Origin: Loripinus fragilis
Taxonomy: Eukaryota; Mollusca; Bivalvia; Lucinida; Lucinidae
NCBI GenBank assembly: GCA_964019695.1
Contig: OZ026530.1
Coordinates: forward strand, 29,556,690-29,620,689
Reading direction: 5' to 3'
Length of the DNA stretch: 64,000 bases
The position numbers were made by a program, and so were the translations under genes. Below the pieces are notes generated by a model that searched no databases, was not told the DNA's origin, and saw only the letters and a program-made list of their open reading frames with translations. Below are positions 1 to 10,711 of this stretch, in pieces; within the stretch, counting starts at the first letter, position 1; every line of letters starts with the position of its first letter.

Positions 1-90
1 TACTTTTGACCTAAATTAAGCCATAATTTGTCTTGAAAACCAATTTGTGGTCTTTTGAGAGTGTGTTTACACAGGTTACACTGTGCTGGT
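1..90. repeat. Right half of a TA-flanked MITE (family K), cut by the window edge
   Basis: The sequence resembles the right half of the complete copy at 19558-19762: an unpaired arm beginning TACTTTTGACCT, then a degraded terminal inverted repeat ending near CACTGTG. The left half lies outside the window. It is a remnant with no coding content. Confidence 0.6.
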
Positions 91-1673
91 TTTTCGGGAC
101 AAAATGAAGTCAGAATAGCAATCAGGGAAAACCCTGATCAGACTGCTTCTTCAGGAGCCTGTATGTTCAGTTCAAACAGTTGAACTATGGACTCAATCAC
201 ATTAAGTGGGCATCAACACAAGGAAAACCTATCTTCTGGATTTTCTTCAAGGTCATGCCTAAACGCAGCTGCACAGGTACAGAGACTAGCTAGAATCTTC
301 AAATTTATGCTGTATCATGTATAGCTATTATAATTTTCTGAAATTGTAAAATAAAGGCCCTGATCAGGCTCTGCGTAGATACATGCTGGCATTTGTCTTT
401 GCTCTTCCGATAAATATTAACAATTTTTTACGAAGTGGCTCCAATCATAAAAGGCTGTAATAAAAGCCTACACAAATACAATATGAAATCAACAGGGGAA
501 TAGGTACTCCTGAAACAATTATTAGCTTTTATAAAAGCTTGTTTTACAGTTATCAATTTCAATGAATGGCTGCCATAAAGGCATAAATGAACACAAGAGT
601 ATTGAATAACGCAAAGAGACTGATAACCATATAAGACCTGATAAGTGGACAAAACTTTTCATTCCAAGCAGAATTAATATTAACCCTTTCCTTCATGAAT
701 ATTCATGCTTATATATAAGCTCCACCCACTATGAATAATTACTTAAATAAACTTTCATATTTGTACTTAGAACAAAAAAATTACTTGTCAGGTCCACTAG
801 TGTAGGATCATATCTTAAATCATACTACCATAAGCAAACAGAGTAGACCCTGGTCAAGCAGCCTGATCTGGGTCTGCTCTGTTTGCAAAGGTGTTAAAAG
901 GCATTGCTATGAGTTAAAGCGATAAGCCAAGTGCTCCATGGATCTGCCCTTTTTTCAAAAAAAGAAAAAAAAAATCTTGCAAAGTTGCTCAATATAGTCC
1001 TTGCTCGATAAGAGTAGGGTGACGGAACCGGAATACAGTTAGAAATATGAAAAAAAATCCTATATTTGTCCAATCAGGTGAATAAAGTACCATAACGTGA
1101 CCAACTACGTATCTCTACTCTTATCGAGCACAGACTCTACACTAAATGGCAAATTGTTTATATTTACATGACAGTCTATATCTCCAAATTTGATTTCATG
1201 AACTACTGTAGGCGGAAGATAAAGTGAATGTGACGCAAAAAGTTCAGCACAGTGCATCTATCATCTTACCACTGCGCTATTAAAGCCAACCAAGACAATT
1301 TTTAATGATAAAAGAACAATATGTACACTATTAGCAAAACTGTGTTACCTGTTTACTACAATGGACGATGTCCATTGTATCAAAACATGCTCTGACTTAT
1401 CCTCCAACTACAGTACCTATTTGCTAACCTGGAACCTGCACAGTTGTTTGATTTATAAAGGCTAATCCTAGCAAACAGATACAACCCTGCAATAACCTTG
1501 TTGAATAGTTGGTATTGCTGTAAAAGGCATTATATAAAACCCAGATTGATATCAGATTGTTGTGGGTAATTGATATTCAAAGCAGCTCTAACTCGTTTGT
1601 ATTTTCCAATCGTTTCTGTGTAAAATATGCAAATTGCTGGATTATTTGGCAGATTCTCTCTGGTTTTACATAA
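91..1673. other. No gene seen; AT-rich non-coding stretch
   Basis: No exon-like open frame with splice borders was found on either strand. An imperfect hairpin at about 838-884 (CAGAGTAGACCC paired with GGGTCTGCTCTG) resembles the palindromic core of families A and B. A short inverted pair around 1003-1015 and 1115-1128 (TCGATAAGAGTAG / CTACTCTTATCGA) may mark another small fold-back element. Confidence 0.5.
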
Positions 1674-1677
1674 CTAA

Positions 1678-1915
1678 CGCTTAATGCGCCAATCGCAACA
1701 AAAGTCGTCTGCTTTCTCATCTGCTGAAATGTTAAGAAGCCTATATGGCAAACAGTGTGGACCCAAATCAGACTGCTCCTATAGGAGCAGTCTGTTCTGG
1801 GTCCATGCTGTTTGCTTCTTTACTTAATTCGTCAGTAATGTTAGGCAATTATTTGCAGCAGACGACTTCAGCAGACGACATTTTCAGATGCATTTTTTTC
1901 TTGGCGCTTTAAGGG
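1678..1915. mobile_element. Fold-back MITE, family A, with 4-bp CTAA duplication
   Basis: Inverted ends read CGCTTAATGCGCCAA on the left and, reversed, CCCTTAAAGCGCCAAG on the right. CTAA flanks both sides (1674-1677 and 1916-1919), a 4-bp target duplication close to the TTAA of piggyBac-type elements. Inside, GTCGTCTGCT motifs flank a long hairpin (about 1749-1812) centred on CTCCTATAGGAG. There is no open frame, so it is non-autonomous. A second, reversed copy is at 5924-6187. Confidence 0.75.
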
Positions 1916-2189
1916 CTAAGTGTTTTGGCTTCTTGTCGGTATACAGTAAAATGTATATAGTCTGATTTTGTAAAGGTGACAGGGTTAATCCAGGCCAAAA
2001 ATGATGGGTAATTATCCACCATCGGAGGGATATTGATTTGTCGTAGTCTGTGCATCCGTCCATCCATTCTGTCTGTCCATTCCATCCATCTATCCGTCTG
2101 GAACCATATCTCAGTACCTATTGGTCAATTTTGATGCGTCCTTAGTATAAATGATTAATACCATGGACAGTCGATATCCTATAAGTTTA

Positions 2190-2663
2190 GGCAAAAAAAA
2201 ATATTGAATTGTTTCTCAGGCACCGCCGCATCTGTTTTAAAAGCCCCGCATTACTTTTTTTATTGCTTTCTAAAAATAAAAAATCCCGCATTTCCATCAT
2301 TATCGGTAGCTACCATGCGGTTTCACTCGGACGTTGTGGTCCATTGCGGGTAATGTTGGGTAGTTTATTTATTAACGACTCCATTTCCGTTTTTCCGCAC
2401 GATGTTTTCTACTGTGTTTTGATAGTTTTCGAGGCCCCAACAGTGTAAGTTTTATGCATCGATCTACTCAATGTGCAGAGGCTTTCACTATCAAGTTTTA
2501 CGGCCTGACTAGAATAATATCTGATGAAATAACTGTCAAAGCACAACTTTTAAGTTCCTGTATCTATTTTTCTGCTGAATAAAAATTAAAATAAAAAGCC
2601 GCCCTGCCGCATCTGTTTTTCAAAAAAATGGCCTGAGAAACAATTCAATATTTTTGTTTGGCC
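2190..2663. mobile_element. Harbinger-like MITE with 32-bp inverted ends and TTA duplication
   Basis: The left end GGCAAAAAAAAATATTGAAT and the right end match as inverted repeats for about 32 bp, both running into TTGTTTCTCAGGC. TTA lies directly outside each end (2187-2189, 2664-2666). A 3-bp TWA-type duplication with GG-starting ends is typical of PIF/Harbinger elements; assignment is by ends only, as no transposase is present in 474 bp. A second copy at 53709-56116 is split by a LINE. Confidence 0.75.
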
Positions 2664-2924
2664 TTAACCAAAATCGACTCATGAAGACTTAAGTTATTGC
2701 CCTACAACTTTTGTCTTCTGCTGATATTTAATTTGCAAATATGCCGATTTAAAGCATCAAACAACCTGTCATTGACCTAAATTCATCAGCCTGCTAAGCA
2801 AAATCAGAAGCATATTAGATAGGTAATCTATTTTCATATTATGGATTGTGAGTGGGGTCCTGAGTTTAAGCCCTGTTCTAGCCACATACTTTAAAGAGAA
2901 TATTTTCTTCCAAAAAAAGTGAGT

Positions 2925-3300
2925 ATGATCAGGAAATACCACAATCACAATCTGCAGACAAAACCATGGCACAGCAAGGAAGAGCCACACAACAATCAAG
3001 AGATACCAGGGAGACAAACTAAGCAAAGCAACCGGCTTTCTCTTCCCCATTAAGATGATTACAGAACTAGAATGGACATAAAGTAACGCACAACAAAACT
3101 GATCTTGATAGAACAATTACAGAATCCAATAATGGGAGTAACAATTAACAACGAATCAACAACAACAGAACCACCGCCTTAGAACAGACAGCAGCCCAAG
3201 CCACTGGGGGGCTTAAATGCATTTTACTGGTACCAAATCTTTGCCCTAGATTCTGCTGTTGTTGAAGCACAAAAAATGTTAAGCTTGTAAGTTAACCTCT
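2925..3300. repeat. Repeat family F, copy 1 (diverged)
   Basis: Begins near AAGTGAGTATGATCAGGAAA and ends after a CTGCTGTTGTTGAAG segment. The same order of blocks occurs at 11653-11893, 34738-35192, 36158-36545 and 41764-41957, always in this orientation. The minus strand keeps an open frame of about 60 codons that is recognisably the same hydrophobic peptide in the other copies (motif FLAVP then VIVVFPDHTH). No known domain is recognised. Confidence 0.7.
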
Positions 3301-3657
3301 GATTCAAGCAGGGTAATTGTCAGTTAATGGCAAAAGTATATACTTCAGTGATAATTAGTAATAACAGATGAGGCTAAAGCCATGAAAACTAATTAGCAGA
3401 GAATTATTAATGTTCAAATGGATCTCTGCTGGCCGTTGGACTGACAAGTCTGCTGCACTCATGTTTGTTGCCCACACATCACTGTACTTGCTTTATGTGA
3501 GGTCACAAAATATGAATCAAAACATGTTTTTCATAACTACGTATCTTCGCTGGCGGTTGGATTGACAAGTCTGCTACACTCATGTTTGTTCTCACATCAC
3601 TGTACTTGCTTTATGTGAGGTCATAAAATATGAATCAAAACATGTTTTCACTGTTAA

Positions 3658-3862
3658 CCCTTAAAGGGCCAATCACAACTGCAGCAGACGACAAATTTTG
3701 CGACATCTTTCCTAGTTTTAAAAAAAAAATAAGGAATGATATTTCATGAGAATCGTCTGCCAGCAGACAATCCCCATGAAATATGCCTTATTTGTTATTA
3801 TTGAAAAAGCGGCAAAATTTGAAAGTGTCGTCTGCTGCAAGTTATAGGTGGTGCTTTATGGG
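3658..3862. mobile_element. Fold-back MITE, family A (short type), in tandem unit 2
   Basis: Starts CCCTTAAAGGGCCAATCAC after TTAA and ends GGTGGTGCTTTATGGG before TAAA, giving imperfect inverted ends. Subterminal CAGCAGACGAC and GTCGTCTGCTG are inverted. The centre ATTTCATGAGAATCGTCTGC pairs with its reverse. No open frame. Confidence 0.7.
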
Positions 3863-3982
3863 TAAAATTATCTTCAACGATCTCCGCCGGCGGTTGGATT
3901 GACGTCTGCTACACCACACATCACTGTACTTGCTCTATGTGAGGTCACAAAATATGAATCAAAACATATTTTTCATCGTCAA

Positions 3983-4191
3983 CCCTTAAAGGGCCAATCA
4001 CAACTGCAACAGAAGACAAATTTTGCAACATCTTTCCTAGTTTTTGAAAAAAAAATTAGTACTGATATTTCATGAGAACCGTCTGCCAGCAGACGATTCT
4101 CATGACATATCATGCCTTATTTGTTATCATTGAAAAAGCGGCAGAATTTGAAATTGTCGTCTGCTGAAAATTATAGGTGGCGCTTTATGGG
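3983..4191. mobile_element. Fold-back MITE, family A (short type), in tandem unit 3
   Basis: Near-identical in structure to the copy at 3658-3862, with the same inverted ends and internal CAGCAGACGA / TCGTCTGCTG arms. Its position in the next tandem unit suggests it was copied by segmental duplication, not by separate insertion. Confidence 0.7.
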
Positions 4192-4195
4192 TTAT

Positions 4196-4350
4196 ACCTC
4201 TTTCATTGCTACAGATGACTTGCCCTCTGCTGATGACCTTTGCAAACTAAATGTCAGGCCTAAGCTGGATCCAAACTGTAAGACACTTTGATGGTATGCC
4301 TGAAAGAATTTCGAAAAAAGTTGATTTTGAGTAAAAATCAGCAGACGATT
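4196..4350. mobile_element. Fold-back MITE, family B, diverged copy
   Basis: Contains the family B landmarks in reverse order: CTCTGCTGATGACCTTTGCA, a GGATCCAAACTGT half-hairpin, TGAAAGAATTTCGAAAAAAG and CAGCAGACGA. It abuts the right end of the family A copy at 3983-4191. No coding content. Confidence 0.6.
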
Positions 4351-5342
4351 GCCCACCCCAGTCCTGGTGGCCGTTCTGTTCGGCAGAGCAAAACCATTTA
4401 GACATTGGTAGAGGGCATTACGAGGCACAATTCTTTGAAATTATTATGAATTTGCACCAGTGTCGAAGAAGGAGTTGAAGTTTAAAATATTTCTTATCTA
4501 CAGCTCTGGCAGCCCTTTTGTTTGGTGGAGCAGAACCATTTGCGCAATTTTGGTAAAAGAGTTAACAGACCAACGATAGAAAACGGATGAATACCAATCA
4601 CAATCATAAGCTTACTCAGTAGGCAAAGACTAAAGACAGGGACCAAAATTCCATTCGTCCACTTGTAATTACGAGTGAAATCTAGAAAGGACGAGTAATA
4701 CTTCTCAAAGCACTCATCCTGTAGGTTGAGTGCTTTGGGAAGAATTACTCGAGGGTGAGGGGTAAAAATCTGAAGGTGAAACTAGCATTTTCTGAGTATT
4801 GACTGTTGTCATTATATGGGATGCAGTTCTTATAAGTCATATTACATATTACTCCCTCGTGTTCTCTATTGGGACAAGTGCATGTGTATGCAGGATGAGT
4901 GAAAATTGTAAGCCACTCGTCCTGCAGGACAAGTGCAATATTGAAATATTTTTGTCCCCTGCTAAAGATATCTTCAACACCGAAATGTTGTTGCTGATGC
5001 TGAGCAAGTAACCTGAGCTGATGCTGAGCCTGTATAAACCCTGTAAATATTTTATGTTCCTCTTCTCCTATATCCTGCAACAATCAGGAAATATTGAACA
5101 ACAAAATCACTTAATGTATTCCATGACAGGTTCATAGCATTTTGTAAGCAGCCACCAATAAATTCTTCCCTATAAAACACTGAGACAGGAAATTTATATT
5201 GCCTTGTTTTGCTGAGAAAAAATCCAATTACAAAACACTGAAATGAACAACAAAATCTCCACTACGGTAAATGTTCCATAAATTTCGAACACTTTTCTCT
5301 TTCTGTTCTCAGAATGTTGGTTACTGAAAATTCGGAAATTTT
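4351..5342. other. No confirmed gene; two hairpins and one weak exon candidate
   Basis: A hairpin at about 4690-4752 pairs ACGAGTAATACTTCTCAAAG with CTTTGGGAAGAATTACTCG. A smaller one at 4914-4937 is centred on CCTGCAGG. On the minus strand a possible acceptor (TTGTTGCAG, ending at 5075) precedes an open stretch from 5074 to about 4985 rich in Gln and His (IQAQHQLRLLAQHQQQHF). No convincing donor was found, and the frame runs on into the hairpin repeat, so it is not called as an exon. Confidence 0.35.
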
Positions 5343-5518
5343 CGTGAGAACTTTATTTTCGCAAATAGCATTAAAAGACATTTGTGACCTTAGAAAGTCA
5401 CGACCTAGGCATGATATACCTATATCAGTAAACTACAGAGTGATTTTGCTATTTCGCGAGGGTTTTATATTCACGAAACTTGGCATATGGGTCGTTTTGC
5501 GAAAATAAAACTCTCAGG
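5343..5518. mobile_element. Small MITE with TTTATTTTCGCAAA inverted ends
   Basis: The left end GTGAGAACTTTATTTTCGCA is inverted at the right end (TGCGAAAATAAAACTCTCAG). Length is about 176 bp, with no transposase. A clear target duplication was not seen. Confidence 0.5.
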
Positions 5519-5923
5519 AATATTTCCAAATTAAAGTCTCAGGGCTGGAATTTACAAAATGCTTGTCAGAAAAGCAAACAGGAAAGACTCTAGAACAGAC
5601 TGCTTCTGACCACCAGTTTCAGAGGAGAAGATTTTTAAAAGTTTTCATTAATGTGTTAAGCCACACCCCCTGGCAGCCATATTATTTGAGGGATCAAATC
5701 CATATTAGCTATTTTTGTGTAGAGGGTCATCCAGGGAAAATTCCTGTGACGTTTGGTTATAAAAATTTGCCAAGTGGTATAGGAGGAGTTGTCATTTAAC
5801 CCTTTCCTCCATAATAACACCTTTTGATACCTTTGAAATATCATGTTATTAAAAATATTATGGAAAATGGAGCATTTGCTCCAAAGGAGCATTAAAATAG
5901 CTTAGAATATGAATTTCAATCCT

Positions 5924-6187
5924 TAAATGAATGCTTTCTGACCACTTGAGAAACTTAACCAGAAAAAAATGCATCTAAAAATGTTGTCTGCTGTTGTCGT
6001 CTGCTGCAAATAATTGCCTAGCATTACTGACGAATTTAGTATAGAAGCATACAGTGTGGACCCAGAACACACTGCTCCTATAGGAGCAGTCTGATCTGGG
6101 TCCACACTGTTTGCCATAGAGGCTTCTTGACCAGTTAAGCAGATGAGAAAAAGCAGACAACTTTTGTTGCGGTCGGAGCAATAAGGG
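5924..6187. mobile_element. Fold-back MITE, family A, reversed copy
   Basis: The reverse complement of the 1678-1915 element. It carries GTCGTCTGCTGCAAATAATT, a long hairpin with CTCCTATAGGAG at its centre (about 6045-6118) and a final AAGGG before TTAA (6188-6191). The left end is degraded near 5924. Confidence 0.65.
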
Positions 6188-6739
6188 TTAAAACCAAAAC
6201 TTTGTCATAAACTCCATGAAAGTGATGGAAGAACGAATGGACAAATGAATGCATGAACAGATGAACAGAAAAAACAAAACTATCAGCCTTCTTGGTCATG
6301 TCAAATTACATGTATATACACACTTTTTAGTTTGTATCCACCCAAAACCACATTTTTGATAACATCAAGGGCCATAACTCTGATGAAAGTTAACAAAATT
6401 TGCCCACCTACAATTCCAAAACACTCACCCCCATTATCAATGCTTACACCAAGTTTGAAGATAATCTACAAAACAAAGAGAAAATAATCAAGTTAGAGAT
6501 CGGAAAAAGTGGTTACAGATGGAACTTGATGAACACAGACCACAAAAGGTATAACATAATACCCCATCACTTACATAGGACGGGGTATAAAAATGCAATT
6601 TGTAAGTGCGCTCTGCACTAATAATGGTTATTACGGTAATATTATGCAGCTGAGACATTTTCAGTCAATATTCTAGGAATACATGCATATTTAAGAAGTG
6701 GCTTTAATTATATTATGCACGGAAAGTATACTGAATGAA

Positions 6740-6860
6740 TAAAGTAACAAGGTTCAATAGGAGAACCATAGCACAGTTGGTAGAGTGCTGGACTTGTGGC
6801 GGGGGAGGTCATCGGTCAGAATCCGGTTTAACCCTTCGTTATCTGATAGATTTTTCCATA
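6740..6860 (+). repeat. Degraded tRNA-like SINE head
   Basis: CATAGCACAGTTGGTAGAGT resembles a pol III A box, and GGTCAGAATCCGG, about 40 bp later, resembles a B box. The spacing is tRNA-like but the cloverleaf does not fold, so this is a SINE remnant and not a tRNA gene. Confidence 0.5.
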
Positions 6861-6960
6861 CATACTGATACAATAAGTATGAGATTGTATTTTAAGTGGT
6901 CACAGGTAGAATATTTCTAAATTATGATGTATTTCTGTCCCTGTAGGTTGTTTTAATCTT

Positions 6961-7032
6961 AGCAAACAGTGCAGACCCTGATGAAATGCAGCAGTATGCT
7001 GAACTTCATCTGGGTCTGCACTGTTTGCCAAA
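6961..7032. repeat. Palindromic hairpin of the A/B family type
   Basis: GCAAACAGTGCAGACCC at the left pairs with GGGTCTGCACTGTTTGC at the right, around a short loop. This is the core hairpin of the fold-back families without their GTCGTCTGC arms. Confidence 0.6.
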
Positions 7033-7042
7033 TTATCCGTTT

Positions 7043-7270
7043 AGAGGGTTCCAGCAGGCCTTTAGTTAAAAGTGCATACCAAAAAAAATATTTTTTTTTA
7101 TTTCTCAACCAAAACATATGTTGTGAGTACTCAAAAGAACCGTCTCAATGAGATGGTTCTTTTGAACACCCAAAACATATGTTACAACTGATACGTAAGA
7201 AAATATTTACAATTTTACACTCAAAAATCTTGTTTATCTAAACCTATGGTTCCAGTATACTAAGGGTTAA
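7043..7270. mobile_element. Fold-back MITE, family C
   Basis: Landmarks in order: TTATTTCTCAACCAAAACAT, ATGTTGTGAGTACTC, a self-complementary core AGAACCGTCTCAATGAGATG, CACCCAAAACATATGTT, then AAGAAAATATTTACAATTTT. Arms CAAAACATATG and CATATGTTTTG are inverted. The family recurs at least a dozen times here, including beside exons. Confidence 0.75.
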
Positions 7271-7850
7271 AAACACCAAGAGATTGAAAATGAATTCCAT
7301 TTGCCTACCTTATTAGTTGAGTTGGAACACACTTTTTGTAGACACAGAAAAGGTATCCTTAATACCTGACCAGAAACACAATATATTACGGAATGAACTG
7401 TATCCGGTCACTAAATAACTTTTAACATACACTATCAGTTCAATATATCCTCTACAGCTCAGAGTTTACAAATCTAATTGTTCAATACTGATTAATGTGA
7501 AATTTTGTATCCTCATGGGCTTTATAGCCTTTTGGAATTTGAAATAAATCATATACAGCTGTACACAGATGTATATATGAGCCAGCACAAGAGAGTTCAG
7601 TATTCATCACATCAGATGCAGCCAAGTCTCTGGTGAGACTGGGCATCGACGCAGTCTCACCAGAGCCTTTGCTACTATGGACTAAGACCAAACCTCTGAT
7701 CAAAAACTAAACATCTTGGCCAACTGTAAAGATGTACATGCAAGTTTAAAGTGAGACTTTTCACATACATGACATGTACAGAAATCGCATGAGCTAATGT
7801 ATTATAATATTCTAAACTCCTTGAATTAACTCTGCTTTTTTGGATTTTTT

Positions 7851-8004
7851 GTCGTCTGCTAAATTTTTTCAAAAAGAACTTTTTTTCAAAAAATTCTTTC
7901 AGGAATACCATCTGAGTGTGAAACAGTTTGGTCTAGATCAGGCCCAATTTTCTGCCGGTCCTGATCTGACACCAAACTGTTTGCAAAAGTTATCAGCAGA
8001 CGAC
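7851..8004. mobile_element. Fold-back MITE, family B
   Basis: Bounded by GTCGTCTGCT and AGCAGACGAC as inverted repeats. Inside are TTCTTTCAGGAATACCATCT, then a hairpin in which AAACAGTTTGG pairs with CCAAACTGTTT around an AGATCAGG...CCTGATCT stem. No open frame of note. Confidence 0.75.
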
Positions 8005-8144
8005 ACTTTATTAGGCAAAGACTCAATGTATAATATTCCAAACTCCTTGAATTTAATAATATCAGAATAATTCATTTAATTGATGGATGCAACCCTTAAA
8101 GTATCAATCAATCCAGCAGCAGAAGATGAAGAATATTAGACTCC

Positions 8145-8365
8145 TTTAACTCTTCCCTTGCTAGCGGCGACTTGTCGTCTACTGATAACCTTTGAAAACA
8201 GTTTGGACCCAGATCAGAACCGACATGATGTCGGCCCTGATCTGGATCCAAACTGTTTGACAATCTATAGTGTTCTTGAAAGAATTTTTCGAAAAAGTTA
8301 ATTTTGAAAAAAGTCAGCAGACGACAAAAAATCATGAAATATTTCCCAGCATGCAAAGATTAAAC
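8145..8365. mobile_element. Fold-back MITE, family B, reversed copy with extended ends
   Basis: The reverse of the 7851 copy. Outside the GTCGTCTRCT arms it has a further end, ACTCTTCCCTTGCTAGCGG, answered on the right by CCCAGCATGCAAAGATTAAA. This shows that the true termini are the CTCTTTGC-type ends and that the GTCGTCTGC arms are subterminal. The core hairpin is GGACCCAGATCAG with CTGATCTGGATCC. Confidence 0.7.
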
Positions 8366-8849
8366 TCCCCAGTATTTGCAGCACATAAAGCTTGCTATTT
8401 CATGCTGATGATTCACGTGAATCTGCATTAAGCAAGCAATATTAATTTCTGCTAAAATCAGAACTGCAGCAGGAAACATTTTGCATCCGAGCCTATTGAA
8501 GGCTCTAAGTCGGACAATTATAATGACTAATCAACAGACTTCTGTGACACTAACTTCCATAATTTTTTAGCCTTTTTTCTAGCCAATTTATTTATTAAGT
8601 TATTTCATGTCAATCGTCTGCGGAACAATTTCTTATTGTAAAACAATGTCTGCTCAAAAAAATGTTTTTTTTTTCATATTCCATACAAATATTTCTATAT
8701 TTCCTAAGAATCAGCTGCCAGGATCAACTTCCAACAGACTGTCACATGTATTCCCATGAACTCACAAACCTTTAATGTGCTTTAAAAATAAATCCGATTT
8801 GACGTCTGCTACAAAACTATGATGTGCCACTTTCAGGCTTCTTGATAAG
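8366..8849. other. No gene seen; scattered GTCTGC remnants
   Basis: AT-rich sequence with isolated pieces such as CAATCGTCTGCGG and GACGTCTGCTAC, consistent with eroded A/B-type elements. No splice-bounded open frame. Confidence 0.4.
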
Positions 8850-9000
8850 AGTCATGTAATCAAAAACTATTTTCTTATTTTTCAATCAAAACATATGTTG
8901 TTGGTACTCAAAAGAACAGTCTCAAAGTAAGCAAAACGAATGACAAAATTGATGGAAAAGTCAGTAACATCTTCACAATTTTATACTTAAATTATTTTGT
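8850..9000. mobile_element. Fold-back MITE, family C, diverged
   Basis: Contains TTTTTCAATCAAAACATATG, GTTGTTGGTACTCAAAAGAA and the downstream TGATGGAAAAG segment. The second half of the core palindrome is damaged. Confidence 0.6.
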
Positions 9001-9014
9001 TTATACACCTCTAG

Positions 9015-9490
9015 AAGCATTATTTTTCTTATTTCTCAATCAAAACATATGTTGTGGGTACTCTATAGAACTGATTCAATGAGACGGTTCTTCTGAGCAC
9101 CCAAAACAAATGATAAAATTGATGGAAAAGAAAATATTCCCAATTTTACGCTCAAAAATTTGGTTTATACACTTTAAGATACTTTTTTTCTTATTATTTA
9201 TCAATCAAAACATATGTTGTGGGTAAATATTTTTTTTTTAAAGCATTAAAGCATGGGTAAATATTTATTTTTTAAAGCATTATTTTTCTTATTTCTCAAT
9301 CAAAACATATGTTGTGGGTACTCTATAGAACTGATTCAATGAGACGGTTCTTCTGAGCACCCAAAACAAATGATAAAATTGATGGAAAAGAAAATATTCC
9401 CAATTTTACGCTCAAAAATTTGGTTTATACACTTTAAGATACTTTTTTTCTTATTATTTATCAATCAAAACATATGTTGTGGGTAAATAT
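9015..9490. repeat. Identical 216-bp direct duplication containing family C MITEs
   Basis: Bases 9015-9230 and 9275-9490 are identical by eye, at an offset of exactly 260 bp. Each starts AAGCATTATTTTTC and ends GTTGTGGGTAAATAT and carries a family C core. A 44-bp spacer itself contains partial copies (GCATGGGTAAATATTT). The identity suggests a very recent duplication or an assembly error. Confidence 0.85.
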
Positions 9491-9819
9491 TCACAATTTT
9501 ACACTCAAAAATTTTATATATCCACTTTGAAGAAGAATAGCAACATCTGCATTTGCAATATAGAGATGCAACAAGTGAGAAAAAGCACAACAAACCGTCA
9601 CCGCTTCAAATAATCTATAAACCATTCGCGATGGCAGCATGGGAAAACTCAATATTGATTGATCCTGTTTACTGTCATTCGTAGTGGGATCTTATTGAAG
9701 TAACAAGATCACCAGAGGGCATTCGTTTACATTTTTTAATTTAACCTAATACCCCACCACTATATTTTTGTCCTGCTTTTTAATTTAAATTGTTTTACTT
9801 TCTTGTTTTGTCAAACTAG

Positions 9820-10262
9820 ACTCATATAATTCTTTCCTTCCTTGCGGTAACTTTTCATCATCTGCTGATAACATTTGTAAACTGTTTGGACAGACATTCT
9901 GAAGTAACAAGATCATCAGAGAGCATACATTTACTTTTTCTAATTCAACCCTTAACATTGTCCTGAAAATGTCGTCTGCTTTTAAATTTAAATCGTTTTA
10001 CTTTCTCGTTTTTGAGGCTAGTCATTTTTTTGTATTAAAACAATCTCATATATTTCTTTCATTGCTAGAAAATCTCGTATAACATTTTCATTTTGTTGTA
10101 CATCTGCTGATAACATTTTCAAACAGTTTCGACCCAGATCAGGGTCGACAGAATGAGGGGTCTGATCTGGATCAAAACTGTATAACACTCTGACAATATT
10201 CCTAAAAGAAATTTTTGTAAAAATTAATTTCGAAAAAAAAGTCAGCGGACGACTACAAAAGA
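9820..10262. mobile_element. Two family B fragments, one nearly complete and reversed
   Basis: A partial copy near 9822-9900 has CTTTCCTTCCTTGCGG and CATCTGCTGATAACAT. A fuller reversed copy at about 10040-10262 has CATCTGCTGATAACATTTTC, a hairpin of GACCCAGATCAGGG with a CTGATCTGGATC answer, and GTCAGCGGACGAC at the right. Neither encodes protein. Confidence 0.6.
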
Positions 10263-10387
10263 ATAACAAGAGGGCCATAGTGGGCCTGAATTGCTCAGCT
10301 GTACTATATGCACCAGTCTTGTTCAGTGGAAGGTAATGATTTAAACCATTTGGTAAAGGGCAATCAAGCTGGTCTATTCCTTAGTAT

Positions 10388-10711
10388 GCTGGTGGCCGCG
10401 TAGCGCAGTCAGTAACATGTCTGGCTACAGATGCGTGTCTGATTGCAGATCCCCCGGCTGCGAGTTCCATCCCGGCCCGGTACCATACTTTCGTGGAGAT
10501 TGATCATAAAATAATTTCTACAGTCATTCTCCTCCCTTCCGCTGATTCATTCAAGAAGGGTTGTTGTCAGTTACAAGCGAAAGTATGTGCTCGAATTACT
10601 GGTTAACCGCTTGTTCAAGCCTGCCCAGGAAAAAGTGTGGTTAGGTGAACTGACCATCCCGCCATGACCATAGCTGGGGATGTATAGCAACAAAACAAAC
10701 AAAACAAAATC
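10388..10711 (+). mobile_element. tRNA-derived SINE with 11-bp target duplication
   Basis: The head has an A-box-like GTAGCGCAGTCAGTAAC and a B-box-like CTGCGAGTTCCATCCCG at tRNA spacing, so pol III transcription is expected for an intact member. The body contains GGAGATTGATCATAAAATAA and CCAGGAAAAAGTGTGG, and the tail is CAAAACAAACAAAACAAAAT. The flanks TTCCTTAGTAT (10377-10387) and TTCCGTAGTAT (10712-10722) differ at one base and form the target duplication. Confidence 0.85.

Larger units (their letters stand above)
3420..4195. repeat. Tandem triplication of a ~110-bp unit, two units carrying a MITE
   Basis: Three direct units start near 3420, 3541 and 3877. Each contains GGTTGGATTGACAAGTCTGC-like sequence, then CATCACTGTACTTGCT and ATATGAATCAAAACAT. 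Units two and three are each followed by a family A element (3658-3862, 3983-4191); unit one is not. The array therefore probably expanded after a MITE inserted into one unit. Confidence 0.75.

Noticed and set aside
6769..6833. tRNA gene
   Set aside because: A- and B-box-like words are present but no cloverleaf or acceptor stem forms; it is a SINE remnant. The same applies at 10395, 20110-20180 (minus) and 58940-59010.
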